Notes under the pieces: model-generated
What the model saw: the letters and a program-made list of their open reading frames with translations, nothing else
Databases searched by the model: none
What the model was told of the DNA's origin: nothing
Translations under genes and position numbers: made by a program
Source: Candidatus Cybelea palsarum
GTDB lineage: Bacteria; Vulcanimicrobiota; Vulcanimicrobiia; Vulcanimicrobiales; Vulcanimicrobiaceae
Direction: 5' to 3'
NCBI GenBank assembly: GCA_003166915.1
Contig: PMUK01000047.1
Coordinates: 1-50,194 of the forward strand
Length of the DNA stretch: 50,194 nucleotides
Part shown: positions 1 to 7,936 of the stretch, in pieces
Layout of the letters: every line of letters begins with the position of its first letter
Numbering within the stretch: the stretch's first letter is position 1

Positions 1-760
1 CGATCGGATGGTTGACGCGCACCGTCATGCGCGCGGGGATTCCGTTCTTGCCGCTTGCCGTAACGTGCGAAACGTAATCGATGGGCTGGTAGACCATCCC
101 GCTCTTGGTTTGCGTTGGCGCGATGCGATACGCGAAATCGTCGAGCCGGATGACGGCGCCGGTATTGGGGATCTGCAAGGTTTGGCCGTCGAGGAGCGCG
201 ATTTCCCCCGAAAAACCGCGGGCCCAATAGAGCGTCGTACCCGCCGCGAGAATCACAAAGCCCGCATGCGCGATCAGCACGCCTCGCCGCGCCCAATTAT
301 GTTTATCGGCAAAGCTCCACTCGATGCCGCCAAAGATTCGCTCCCGAATGCGCCAGCCCCGAGAAGCGAAGAATTCGGCCAGGCGGCTTCGCACGGAATC
401 GGCATCCCCGGCGACTTCGAAGCACGCGTGGAGCGCAATGCTCTCGATCTTGACCGGGCGTAACGCGGGGAGCCGCGCCGGAACGACTCGCTTGAACGTG
501 CAGACCGCCAGGGAAGTGAGGATCAGACCGATGATGCCGACGTACCACGGCGAGTGGTAGACGTTGTCGAGATTGAGGCGCAAGATCGCACGCGCGATAG
601 GAGCCGCGTACGATTCAAAATAAATGCTCGGATCTCGCCCCTGGTCGATGACGACACCGAGCAGCGTGAGCACTCCCCAAGCGACGAAAAGCGAAACGGC
701 GAAGAGTACGTTCCCAAAGGTCCGTACGAAATCGGCGTAGAGCGCCCGAGCCGCGGTCAC
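1..760 (-). CDS. resB: ResB-family cytochrome c biogenesis protein (partial, 3' end off window)
   Basis: Reading the minus strand from a GTG at 760 gives 253 open residues that run off the left edge. The protein opens with a membrane segment (about residues 15-42, FAVSLFVAWGVLTLLGVVI), then a periplasm-like stretch, a second membrane segment (WYVGIIGLILTSLAVCTFKR) and, after about 90 residues, a third (GVLIAHAGFVILAAGTTLYW). This is the layout of ResB/Ccs1, which works with CcsA to deliver and ligate haem to apocytochrome c outside the membrane. The start overlaps the tatC stop as GTGA, so translation is probably coupled. CcsA would be expected just beyond the left edge. Family assignment rests on topology and motif impression; no alignment was run. 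Confidence 0.82.
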   Translation of the reverse strand, partial: MTAARALYADFVRTFGNVLFAVSLFVAWGVLTLLGVVIDQGRDPSIYFESYAAPIARAILRLNLDNVYHSPWYVGIIGLILTSLAVCTFKRVVPARLPALRPVKIESIALHACFEVAGDADSVRSRLAEFFASRGWRIRERIFGGIEWSFADKHNWARRGVLIAHAGFVILAAGTTLYWARGFSGEIALLDGQTLQIPNTGAVIRLDDFAYRIAPTQTKSGMVYQPIDYVSHVTASGKNGIPARMTVRVNHPI

Positions 761-1497
761 GTCTTTTTCCAGTGTCGTTCGAGCGGTACGATCACCCAGA
801 TCGAGAGCTCGTAGAGCACGTACATCGGTACGGCCAACAGGGCCATCGTAACCGGATTGCCGTCGGGCGCGGCCAGTCCGCCGGCGATAAAGAATCCGAA
901 AATCGCATGCCGGCGGTAATGCATTAGCGAGGAGGCGCTAACGATGCCCAGACGCGCCAGCCCGATGAGAATGATCGGCGTTTGAAAGATGATTGCGAAG
1001 AGCGCGAGCAGGACGATGACGAAATTGAGCGTCGAAGCAACGCCAAAGGTCGGCGTCGCCACGGCATCGGTGATTTGTAATAGTGCCGCAATGACCCGCG
1101 GAATCACGACAAAGTGCGCGAACGCTAGGCCAAGCGCGGCCAGGAACACCGACGGTACGACGAATGAATAGACCATGCGGCGAGTGCGCGGATGGACCGC
1201 CGGTACGACGAACAGCCACAGCTGCGTCAGCAGCACCGGCAGGCCGACGACGATTCCTCCCACGACCGAGAACTTAAGCTCGGTAAAAATGACGTCGGCC
1301 GGCCCGAACGCGTGGAGCTGCAATCCTCCGAAGTAGTGCCGCATCATCGCGCGAATGACGAACTGCGAGGGCCAGAAGAGCACGACGGCGATGGCGCCGA
1401 CGGTTGCCATCGAGATCAGGAGACGATTACGGAGCTCCCGTAGGTGCTCCGTAATCGGCATCTCCTTTTGATCCCACATCGCTTCCTGTTCCTTCAC
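757..1497 (-). CDS. tatC: Sec-independent protein translocase subunit TatC
   Basis: TatC is the polytopic receptor of the twin-arginine translocase, which exports folded proteins bearing RR signal peptides across the inner membrane. The 246-residue product has the family opening MPITEHLRELRNRLL and six predicted membrane segments, including the long periplasmic hairpin around AVHPRTRRMVYSFVVPSVF. Length is normal for the family (about 240-260). The upstream ATG at 1497 may not be the true start; ATG codons at 1479 and near MPITEHL would give a shorter N-terminus closer to the family. It lies between tatA and resB in the same direction and overlaps resB by 4 nt. Identification is secure. Confidence 0.96.
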   Translation of the reverse strand: MKEQEAMWDQKEMPITEHLRELRNRLLISMATVGAIAVVLFWPSQFVIRAMMRHYFGGLQLHAFGPADVIFTELKFSVVGGIVVGLPVLLTQLWLFVVPAVHPRTRRMVYSFVVPSVFLAALGLAFAHFVVIPRVIAALLQITDAVATPTFGVASTLNFVIVLLALFAIIFQTPIILIGLARLGIVSASSLMHYRRHAIFGFFIAGGLAAPDGNPVTMALLAVPMYVLYELSIWVIVPLERHWKKT

Positions 1498-1505
1498 CGG
1501 AGTAA

Positions 1506-1533
1506 TGTCATCCTGAGCGCAGTCGAAGGGACA
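1506..1533. repeat. Copy of a dispersed CCTGAGCG..GTCGAAGG-type repeat
   Basis: The 57-nt gap between tatC and tatA holds TCCTGAGCGCAGTCGAAGGG, flanked by TGTC and GACA in inverted order. This matches, from memory, a short repeat common between genes in many unrelated high-GC bacterial genomes. Three related sequences occur in this window at 3521-3553, 27271-27290 and 48257-48277. Function is unknown. Confidence 0.55.
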
Positions 1534-1554
1534 TCGGTGGGTATCTCGCCTTGG

Positions 1555-1857
1555 CTACGAACTGGGCGTGCCTTTGCCGGGCGTCGGCGGCGGAACGCTT
1601 TCACCGGAGAACGAGCCGGCCTCGACATTACCCATGACGTCGGCGTGTTCGGCCTCGCTCCGTAAGCGGGCCTCCTCGCGAGCCTTCGCCGCGGCCTCGT
1701 CGGCCTCGACTTGGCCCATGAGAAACTCTTTCTTTGCCTGTCCGGCGCTTCGCGCGAGCTTCGGAAGCTTATCGGCTCCAAAAAGAAGCGCTCCGATGAC
1801 GAGGATGCCGATGATGATCGGCGCGTCGATTATAGCGAGAAGCGGATGTAAACTCAT
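1555..1857 (-). CDS. tatA: Twin-arginine translocase subunit TatA/TatE family
   Basis: This 100-residue protein has the TatA plan: a short N-terminal membrane helix (about residues 12-28, APIIIGILVIGALLFGADKLP), the FG(A)DKLP hinge, then an amphipathic helix (KLARSAGQAKKEF) and a charged, then Pro/Ser-rich, tail. TatA oligomerises at the TatC receptor to form the transport path for folded proteins. It sits 20 nt downstream of the polyprenyl synthase gene and upstream of tatC, so the translocase is made together with quinone and cytochrome assembly enzymes. Only one TatA/B-like gene is present here; a separate TatB, if any, lies elsewhere. Confidence 0.93.
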   Translation of the reverse strand: MSLHPLLAIIDAPIIIGILVIGALLFGADKLPKLARSAGQAKKEFLMGQVEADEAAAKAREEARLRSEAEHADVMGNVEAGSFSGESVPPPTPGKGTPSS

Positions 1858-1877
1858 GTCGATGATCCTTTTCGCCC

Positions 1878-2840
1878 TCAGTATAGAAGGGCGTCGGTAA
1901 GCTGTGCCAGTTCTCTTTTCGCCGGACCCGGCGCAATCGGCTCCAACGCCTGCTTGGCGCGCTCGACAAAGAGAGCGATCTGCGAGCGAGTCGCGCGCAG
2001 CCCGCCTTCGCGTTCGATCCCGAGCACGACCGAGGGAATGGCGTCGTTCCCGCGCTCCTCGTAGAAGCTTCGCACCTGTGCACGAAAATCGCCGTCGCCC
2101 GATGCCAACGCGGCGATGAGCGGAATCGTCGTCTTGCGTTCGACCAGATCGTTCGCGGCAGGCTTGCCGAGTGATCGTTCGTCTGCCGTCATATCGAGAA
2201 GGTCGTCCTTCATTTGGAACGCGATGCCGAGCGCTTCGCCGAATTCGTGCAACGCGCCGATGTCGATCGCGCTACCGCCGCCCATGATCGCTCCGCACTG
2301 GGCGGAAGCGGCAAAGAGCGAGGCGGTCTTTTTACGCGCGATCTCGACGTACGTTTCGAGCGGAAGGTCGAGGTTCCCCAGCGCCTGCAGCTGCAGCACC
2401 TCGCCGTCGCAGATTTCGGCCAGCGTTGCGGAGAGCACGTGTGGCACGGGGTGAGGATAGTTGAGCGTCACGTTTTTGAAAATCCACGCGAAGAGATAAT
2501 CTCCGGCCAATACGCTCACGCGATTGCCGTAATCCACCGCCGTGGCGTTGACCCCGCGCCTGGTTTGCGCGTTGTCCACAACGTCGTCGTGAATCAGCGT
2601 TGCGACGTGAATGAGTTCCATGTACGCCGCGAGGTGAAGATGGTCGACCGGGTTCCCGCCGCAGGCCGCCGCCGCGAGCAGGGTGACGCGGGGACGCAAT
2701 CGCTTTCCACCTGCGCAGAGCATTCGTTTGACCGCCTCGGTGATGATTGGGTTGTCGGTTGAGAACCGCTCGCGAAAGAAACGCTCGACGAGCGCCTCCA
2801 AATCTCCGTCGGTGCTCGACGAAGAGTGCGCGAGATTCAT
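1878..2840 (-). CDS. All-trans polyprenyl diphosphate synthase
   Basis: A 320-residue trans-prenyltransferase that condenses isopentenyl diphosphate onto an allylic primer, most likely making the quinone side chain. Visible motifs are GGKRLRPR (about 44-51), the first Asp-rich motif DDVVD (85-89) followed by ARG-like TRRG, and the second Asp-rich motif DDLLD (212-216). The bulky LIH residues before DDVVD fit a medium or long-chain enzyme, but chain length cannot be read reliably. The ATG at 2840 overlaps the stop of the menG-like gene as ATGA; a much longer reading upstream in the same frame is a shadow of that gene. The menG neighbour supports a menaquinone (or ubiquinone) role. Confidence 0.92.
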   Translation of the reverse strand: MNLAHSSSSTDGDLEALVERFFRERFSTDNPIITEAVKRMLCAGGKRLRPRVTLLAAAACGGNPVDHLHLAAYMELIHVATLIHDDVVDNAQTRRGVNATAVDYGNRVSVLAGDYLFAWIFKNVTLNYPHPVPHVLSATLAEICDGEVLQLQALGNLDLPLETYVEIARKKTASLFAASAQCGAIMGGGSAIDIGALHEFGEALGIAFQMKDDLLDMTADERSLGKPAANDLVERKTTIPLIAALASGDGDFRAQVRSFYEERGNDAIPSVVLGIEREGGLRATRSQIALFVERAKQALEPIAPGPAKRELAQLTDALLY

Positions 2841-3607
2841 GGGCGCCGCCCGTAGTGAATGGCGATGGTGCCTCCCACGAGCGGCAAATAGCCGGCGTCC
2901 ACAAACCCGGCACGCATAAACCGGTCGCGCAGCTCCGGCGCGTTGGGATGGTGAATCAAAGAGTTTGGCAGATAACGATACGCCTCGCGAGAGCCGCCGA
3001 TGATTCCGCCCAGAACCGGCACGACGCCGTAAAAGTAGAGATCGAAAAATTGCTTGAATCGCTTGTTCGGCGCTTTGCTGACGTCGAGGTTGACGAAGCG
3101 CGCGCCCGGCCGCAGAATCCGAAAAATCTCCCGAAGCGTTGCGTCGACGTCCACCACGTTGCGCAGCGAAAAGCCCATGGTCGCGCCATCGAACGCTTGG
3201 TCGGGGAAGGACATTGCCATGACGTCGCCTTCGACGAACCGCGCGTTTTCTCGAGAGACTCGCTGGGCGCGCGCCCGCGCACGATCCAGCATCGGGCGGC
3301 AGAAGTCGATTCCAGTGACGTCCAGCGTCGGATCGCTGCGCAGCAGGCCGAAGACCAAATCGCCCGTCCCGCAGCAAAGATCGAGGATTCGCGCCTGCGA
3401 GCGCGGCGCGAGCAGCTTGATAGCCCGGCGGCGCCAGCGCTCGTCGAGCCCTCCGGTCATCATTCGATTCGCCAGATCGTAGCGCGGCGCGATGCGAGCG
3501 AACATTTCGCGAACGAAGGCGCCCTTCGACTCCACTCTGCTACGCTCGGGGTCGCCGGGGGCAAGCTCCTTGGTCGTGAAGTTCATTGCAGATACGGCTG
3601 CTTCCAA
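2837..3607 (-). CDS. menG: Demethylmenaquinone/ubiquinone C-methyltransferase (MenG/UbiE)
   Basis: A class I SAM-dependent methyltransferase of 256 residues that performs the C-methylation of the quinone ring. The SAM-binding motif is ILDLCCGTGDL (about 74-84). The preceding FVREMFARIAPRYDLANRMMTGG and the later IFRILRPGARFVNLDVSKAPNK and YRYLPNSL segments are typical of MenG/UbiE. The ATG at 3607 gives MEAAVSAMNF; the ATG at 3586 (MNFTTKEL) is an equally good start. The variable segment PERSRVESKG (about 20-29) is encoded by a sequence resembling the dispersed repeat in this window. It heads the menG - prenyl synthase - tatA - tatC - resB operon. Confidence 0.93.
   Translation of the reverse strand: MEAAVSAMNFTTKELAPGDPERSRVESKGAFVREMFARIAPRYDLANRMMTGGLDERWRRRAIKLLAPRSQARILDLCCGTGDLVFGLLRSDPTLDVTGIDFCRPMLDRARARAQRVSRENARFVEGDVMAMSFPDQAFDGATMGFSLRNVVDVDATLREIFRILRPGARFVNLDVSKAPNKRFKQFFDLYFYGVVPVLGGIIGGSREAYRYLPNSLIHHPNAPELRDRFMRAGFVDAGYLPLVGGTIAIHYGRRP
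3521..3553. repeat. Repeat-like sequence inside the menG N-terminus
   Basis: The plus strand reads cccttcgact here and ends in acgctcgggg, a spaced version of the CCTTCGACT..CGCTCAGG repeat seen at 1506-1533. It encodes the variable PERSRVESKG segment of MenG. The resemblance may be chance, since the coding frame is intact. Confidence 0.3.
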
Positions 3608-3673
3608 GTGATGCGCCGCTCTCCCCCCGGGGGACTAGTTACAGGCCACTAGGTATCGTCCGCCTGCGTCGTG

Positions 3674-4486
3674 ATGGTGTGCGCCATGGCGGAATTGAGT
3701 TCGATGGCGCAAGTTTTCCGGGCAATATCCGAGGCTGGTCGGATCGATCTTCAGGCGTATACGGTCTGGGGTCCGGTTTTGAAGGCCGTTGGAGCCGCGG
3801 CGCACCGCGGGGCCGAGGTGACGGTTCACCTCGAGGGCGATCCATTCAACAACCCCCATTTGGCGAAGGAAAACCGGAACGTCGCCGCCCAGCTTCGCGC
3901 TGCCGGCGCCACGGTGACGCTGGGGCATCCGCTTCATGCGAAGGTGCTTGCCGTGGACGGCACGCTCTATCTGGACGATCAGAACTGGCATCCCGGCGAT
4001 CTCGTATTGAAGGTCGACGACCCGGCCGAGGTCGCGAAGATTCCGATGATCAAGCACGAGGCACTCGCGTGCGAAGGCCGGGTGATCGACGGCGCGACCA
4101 GCACCGACCGCGTGATCGTCGAAAGCGAATCGTTCGGCTGCTGCAACAAAGTTTACAGGGAACTTCGCCAAGCCGCCCTCGCCGGCGCCGCTCCTAGGCT
4201 GCTCGTGTCGGCGCGCGACCTGTCCGGAAATGCGCGCGAACGCGAGGTTATCGAAGCGCTGGTTCGAGATGGCGTTACGGCGCGCATCTGCGGCGACTCG
4301 GAGAAACTCGCCGTCGCCGGCACTGCCGCGTGGGTAGGCTCGGCAAACGCGACAATCGCGGCACCCGGTTCGGATAGCACCGATTGGGGCCTCAATACGC
4401 GCAATGCGGAGATCGTCGCGGCGGTTCGCGCCCGGCTCGAAGATGAGTGGCAGACGGCCAAACCCTTCAAATACCAAAAAGCGTGA
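3674..4486 (+). CDS. Phospholipase D-like protein with one intact HKD motif
   Basis: A 270-residue soluble protein with PLD-superfamily features. The N-terminal half has HAKVLAVDG at about residues 88-96, matching HxK(x4)D, followed by LYLDDQNW. The C-terminal half has the corresponding SEKLAVAG then WVGSANAT, where the catalytic His is replaced by Ser, although the GSAN signature is retained. Family members catalyse phosphodiester transfer or hydrolysis; with only one full motif this protein may need dimerisation or may be inactive. GTG at 3671, ATG at 3674 and ATG at 3686 are all possible starts. No signal peptide is evident. It diverges from menG and converges on tatD, overlapping it by 20 nt. 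Substrate unknown. Confidence 0.7.
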   Translation: MVCAMAELSSMAQVFRAISEAGRIDLQAYTVWGPVLKAVGAAAHRGAEVTVHLEGDPFNNPHLAKENRNVAAQLRAAGATVTLGHPLHAKVLAVDGTLYLDDQNWHPGDLVLKVDDPAEVAKIPMIKHEALACEGRVIDGATSTDRVIVESESFGCCNKVYRELRQAALAGAAPRLLVSARDLSGNAREREVIEALVRDGVTARICGDSEKLAVAGTAAWVGSANATIAAPGSDSTDWGLNTRNAEIVAAVRARLEDEWQTAKPFKYQKA

Positions 4487-5228
4487 ACGCGTTGGCGTCG
4501 GTTGCCGAGACGACTTCGTCGAGTGGGACTGCAAGGAGCTCCGCGAGTTTGGCGGCGGTGTGCGTCACGTATGATGGCTCGTTGCGTTTGCCGCGCTCGG
4601 GCACCGGTGCCAAGTAGGGGCAATCGGTTTCGAGGACGAGCGCGCCGATGCCGACGTCGCGCACCGCGTCGCGTAGGGACTCCGCCTTTGGAAACGTCAG
4701 GACGCCGCCGATGCCCAGAAAGAGGCCGAACTCGTCGCAAAAGACTCGGGCCTGACCCGGCGTGCCGGTAAAACAGTGCACGACCCCGCGCATCGCCGGC
4801 TTCCATTCTTCGCGTAAGATCCGCGTGAACTCGTCGAACGCATCGCGCTGGTGAAATATCGCGGCGCTCGCGCTGTCGCGCGCGATGCGAAGCTGTTCGC
4901 GAAAGACGCTGACTTGAACGTCGCGAGGGCTGTGATCGTAATAGTAATCCAGCCCGATCTCGCCGAGCGCAACGACGCGATCCTCCCGCAAGAGCGGGGT
5001 CAGCTCGCGGGCGAGGTCCTGTGGCGCGCTCGCCGCCTCATGCGGATGAATCCCTACCGCTGCGACGAGGCCGTAGCGGCGCGCGACCTCAACGGCCGCG
5101 CGGCTGTCGGCCAAATCCTCGCCAACGGTAAGCATCGCGCGAACCCCAGCCTGGCGGGCACGCTCGACGATTTCTGCGCGATCGTCGTCGAAGGCGCGAT
5201 CGTGTAAGTGACAATGGGTATCGATCAC
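4467..5228 (-). CDS. tatD: TatD-family metal-dependent hydrolase (DNase)
   Basis: A 253-residue TatD hydrolase, a TIM-barrel metalloenzyme with DNase or exonuclease activity in characterised members. Metal-binding motifs are DTHCHLHD at the N-terminus, GIHPHEA, GEIGLDYYYD (about 89-98, with the metal-binding Glu), VVHCFTG and ETDCPYLAP. Length matches the family (about 255-265). The start is GTG at 5228, overlapping the metG stop as GTGA; a longer in-frame reading to 5366 overlaps metG and lacks homologous sequence. The order rsmI-metG-tatD is common in bacteria. The tail overlaps the convergent PLD-like gene by 20 nt. Confidence 0.95.
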   Translation of the reverse strand: MIDTHCHLHDRAFDDDRAEIVERARQAGVRAMLTVGEDLADSRAAVEVARRYGLVAAVGIHPHEAASAPQDLARELTPLLREDRVVALGEIGLDYYYDHSPRDVQVSVFREQLRIARDSASAAIFHQRDAFDEFTRILREEWKPAMRGVVHCFTGTPGQARVFCDEFGLFLGIGGVLTFPKAESLRDAVRDVGIGALVLETDCPYLAPVPERGKRNEPSYVTHTAAKLAELLAVPLDEVVSATDANAFTLFGI

Positions 5229-6760
5229 GCTAGTGTCGGCAGCTCGACGCGCGGAAAGAGGGGCGCAGCCAATGCCGTCTGCCCGATCGGCAAGAGACCA
5301 CCCCACGCGCGCAGGGACGATGACCAATCCTCGTCGATCTCGCCGGGAATGCCGAGTTGCTGCCACATCTCACTCATGCGCTCGGGCATGAAGGGATGGA
5401 GCAGGATCGCAATCCAGCGCAGTCCCTCACAGAGATCGTAGAGCACGGCGTTGAGCTCGCCCGTGCGGCCCTCCTTATGGAGCGTCCACGGCTTGCGCTC
5501 GTCGATCGCGCGGTTCAGCGCCGTAACCAGCTCCCAAACCCCCTCGAGCGCCTCGCGAAAGCGCAGATCGAGAATACGGTCGCGAACGACCATCGGCAAC
5601 GGCGCGAAGCGGCGCGCGAGCTCCGCGTCCGAGCCGCCGGCCGGATCCGGCACGATCCCGTCTCGATAGCGTTGCAGCATCGAAAGCGTGCGCTGCAAGA
5701 GATTGCCGAGATCGTTGGCGAGATCGCTGTTGTGCCGTTGCGCGATCTTCTCTTCTGAATACGAAAAATCGCTGCCGAAGGGCGCCTCTCGTAAGAGGAA
5801 ATAGCGCAGCGAATCCGCGCCAAAACGCTGCGCCAGCGCAAACGGATCGACGGCGTTTCCGACGCTCTTGCCCATCTTCTGCCCGTCAACCGTAATCCAA
5901 CCGTGTGCGAAGACGAGATCGGGAGCGCTTTCCCCAAGGGCCCACAAGATCGCCGGCCAGATGATCGTATGAAAGCGAGCGATCTCTTTACCGACCAACT
6001 GCGTTTGTGCGGGCCACCAGGTTTTGAAACGCGCGTCGTCCTCGCTCCAGCCGATCGCCGTGATGTAGTTGAGCAAAGCGTCCAGCCAGACGTATATCAC
6101 GCCGCCGCCGTCGATCGGAACGCCCCAATCGAAACTCGTTCGCGAGATCGACAGATCGTCGAGGCCCTCGTTGAGAATCGACATCATTTCGTTATAGACG
6201 CTGCGCGGCTGGACCCACTGCGGGTGCGCAAGGAAATGCTCCCGCAACCGATCCCGATAGGCGGAGAGCCGAAAGAACCAATCGTCTTCCGATATCCACT
6301 GCACCTCGCGGCCGCAGGTGGGGCAGCGACCGTCGACCAGTTTCGATTCGAGCCAAAACGTCTCGTCGTTGACGCAGTACCAGCCCTCGTACTTACCGAG
6401 ATACACGTCGCCGCTCATCTGCAGTCGTTCGAAGACGCGCCGAACCTTTTCGACGTGGCGGGGTTCCGTCGTTCGAATGAAATCGTCGTAGCGCACGTGG
6501 TATGCGGCAAACAGCTCTTTCCAACGCGGCACCAGCTCGTCGCACCATTCCTGCGGCGTCTTGCCGGCAGCCGCTGCAGCGTTGGCGACTTTCTGGCCGT
6601 GCTCGTCGGTCCCCGTCAAGAAGAACGTTGGACGAAACGTGCGTGCGGTGCGCGCCAATACGTCCGCGACGATCGTCGTGTAAGCGTGGCCGATATGCGG
6701 GCTTCCGCTGATGTAGTAGATCGGCGTCGTGACGTAATAGGGGCGTTCCATAGGCTTCAT
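5225..6760 (-). CDS. metG: Methionyl-tRNA synthetase
   Basis: Class I aminoacyl-tRNA synthetase of 511 residues that charges tRNA-Met. The catalytic signature HIGH appears in YISGSPHIGHAYT near the N-terminus, and the zinc-knuckle region reads YCVNDETFW..CPTCGREV. The KMSKS loop is KMGKSVGN, with Gly in place of Ser. The C-terminal anticodon-binding helical domain follows (RFGADSLRYFLLREAPFGSDFSYSEE), and there is no appended C-terminal tRNA-binding (EMAP) domain. The size fits the short Thermus/Bacillus-like type without that domain. The ATG overlaps the rsmI stop as ATGA and the gene overlaps tatD as GTGA. Confidence 0.97.
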   Translation of the reverse strand: MKPMERPYYVTTPIYYISGSPHIGHAYTTIVADVLARTARTFRPTFFLTGTDEHGQKVANAAAAAGKTPQEWCDELVPRWKELFAAYHVRYDDFIRTTEPRHVEKVRRVFERLQMSGDVYLGKYEGWYCVNDETFWLESKLVDGRCPTCGREVQWISEDDWFFRLSAYRDRLREHFLAHPQWVQPRSVYNEMMSILNEGLDDLSISRTSFDWGVPIDGGGVIYVWLDALLNYITAIGWSEDDARFKTWWPAQTQLVGKEIARFHTIIWPAILWALGESAPDLVFAHGWITVDGQKMGKSVGNAVDPFALAQRFGADSLRYFLLREAPFGSDFSYSEEKIAQRHNSDLANDLGNLLQRTLSMLQRYRDGIVPDPAGGSDAELARRFAPLPMVVRDRILDLRFREALEGVWELVTALNRAIDERKPWTLHKEGRTGELNAVLYDLCEGLRWIAILLHPFMPERMSEMWQQLGIPGEIDEDWSSSLRAWGGLLPIGQTALAAPLFPRVELPTLA

Positions 6761-7608
6761 TGCTGTTTTTGCAGTGCTTTCTGGGCGGCCTTCCGCGCGG
6801 CGGCGGCCGCGTAGAGTTGGCGCCGGTCGCCGAAGCCATGTGCCGCCAGCTCCTTTGCCACGTCGCCGACTCGTTGACCGCTTTGGAGCAGGGCGTCGAT
6901 GGCGTCGCTTACCTCTTCGTGCCGGTCACGCACAACGGTCGCAACACGGTATGGCGCGATCGCAAAGGCCACCTCACCTCGCGGCGGATCGGGGATCTGC
7001 GCCGCCACGAATTCGGGAGATCCCCAATAATGCTGTTCGTGAAGCTTGGTATATTCCCGGACGACGAAAACCTGAGCGTCGGCGGCTACTGCCGCGAGAT
7101 CGGCGAGAGTAGCGCGAATCCGTTGCGGCGATTCGTACCAGATCGAAGTTGCGTTCGACTGCAATGCGGCGGCAAACCGCGCGCGCCGCGCCGAGGCGGC
7201 CCGCGGCGGAAATCCCTCGAACGCGAAACGGCGCAGCGAAATACCCGACAAGAGTGCGACGCTCGTGGCGGCGGAGGGGCCCGGCAGGACGTCGATCGGT
7301 ACGCCGGCGAGACGCGCCGCCGCGACGAGATCGCTTCCGGGATCCGAGATCCCCGGCATTCCGGCATCGGTGGTGACGGCGACGATCGCGGTGCGCGCTC
7401 GTTCGAGAATTCCCGGCGTTACGCGCGTGGCGTTCTGTTCGCGATAGCTCCAAAGTTCTCGGACTTCGATCTCTAGCGCCCGCAGCAACCTGCGCGCGAC
7501 GCGCGTGTCTTCGGCGACGACAATCTCCGCCTGGCGTAAAACGTCGATCGCTCTCAGCGTGACGTCTCGCAGGTTCCCCAGAGGTGTCGGTACGAAGATT
7601 AGCGGCAT
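6757..7608 (-). CDS. rsmI: 16S rRNA (cytidine-1402 2'-O) methyltransferase RsmI
   Basis: A 283-residue tetrapyrrole-methylase-fold enzyme that 2'-O-methylates C1402 of 16S rRNA, fine-tuning the decoding centre. Family marks are the N-terminal FVPTPLGNLRDVTLRAI, VVAEDTRVARRLL, the SAM-site loop TDAGMPGISDPG, and VLPGPSAATSVALLSG. ATG at 7608 matches the expected family N-terminus exactly, so the start is probably correct. That start codon shares two bases with the start of the opposite-strand glutaredoxin gene (CATG at 7606-7609). No Shine-Dalgarno is seen close to the start. It heads an operon with metG and tatD. Confidence 0.95.
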   Translation of the reverse strand: MPLIFVPTPLGNLRDVTLRAIDVLRQAEIVVAEDTRVARRLLRALEIEVRELWSYREQNATRVTPGILERARTAIVAVTTDAGMPGISDPGSDLVAAARLAGVPIDVLPGPSAATSVALLSGISLRRFAFEGFPPRAASARRARFAAALQSNATSIWYESPQRIRATLADLAAVAADAQVFVVREYTKLHEQHYWGSPEFVAAQIPDPPRGEVAFAIAPYRVATVVRDRHEEVSDAIDALLQSGQRVGDVAKELAAHGFGDRRQLYAAAAARKAAQKALQKQQ

Positions 7609-7867
7609 GGCATTGCCGTTCGACGCAGAGCACCTTCCTCCGGGCGCGAAGCTGGAGCTTTATATTTCTCCGAGTTGTCCGTATTGCAAGAGCGCCATGG
7701 CCTACTACGATTCAGCCGGAACCTCATACGAGCGCTACGACGCCCAAAACGACCGCAAGGCGCGCGAGCGAATGTTGGCCTATAGCGCCGGCGATCCCAC
7801 GGTGCCCGTCATCGTTGTCGACGGCGCGTATTTGCAATCTGGGTGGGGCTCGCCGCCGCGAGGTTGA
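7607..7867 (+). CDS. Glutaredoxin-like thiol-disulfide protein
   Basis: An 86-residue protein with a thioredoxin-fold redox site CPYC (Cys24 and Cys27, in ISPSCPYCKSAMAYY), the cis-proline segment TVPVIVVDG, and a Gly-rich tail (QSGWGSPPRG). Glutaredoxins reduce disulfides or glutathionylated thiols in the cytosol. The unusual tail recalls short glutaredoxin-like proteins ending in a Gly-rich loop, but the exact subfamily is uncertain. ATG at 7607 or TTG at 7613 could start it; the core begins at KLELYISPSC. It is head-to-head with rsmI and 69 nt before a small membrane protein gene. Confidence 0.85.
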   Translation: MALPFDAEHLPPGAKLELYISPSCPYCKSAMAYYDSAGTSYERYDAQNDRKARERMLAYSAGDPTVPVIVVDGAYLQSGWGSPPRG

Positions 7868-7936
7868 ACGGTGCACTGACGTGCCGGTCGGCACGATCGC
7901 TTCTTCGAACGTTGCTACGAATGGAGAATTTCAGGC

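Noticed and set aside
1878-3377. A 499-residue minus-strand reading covering the prenyl synthase and beyond
   Set aside because: The first 179 residues are Arg-rich, in the wrong frame over menG, and lack family sequence; the real start is ATG at 2840.
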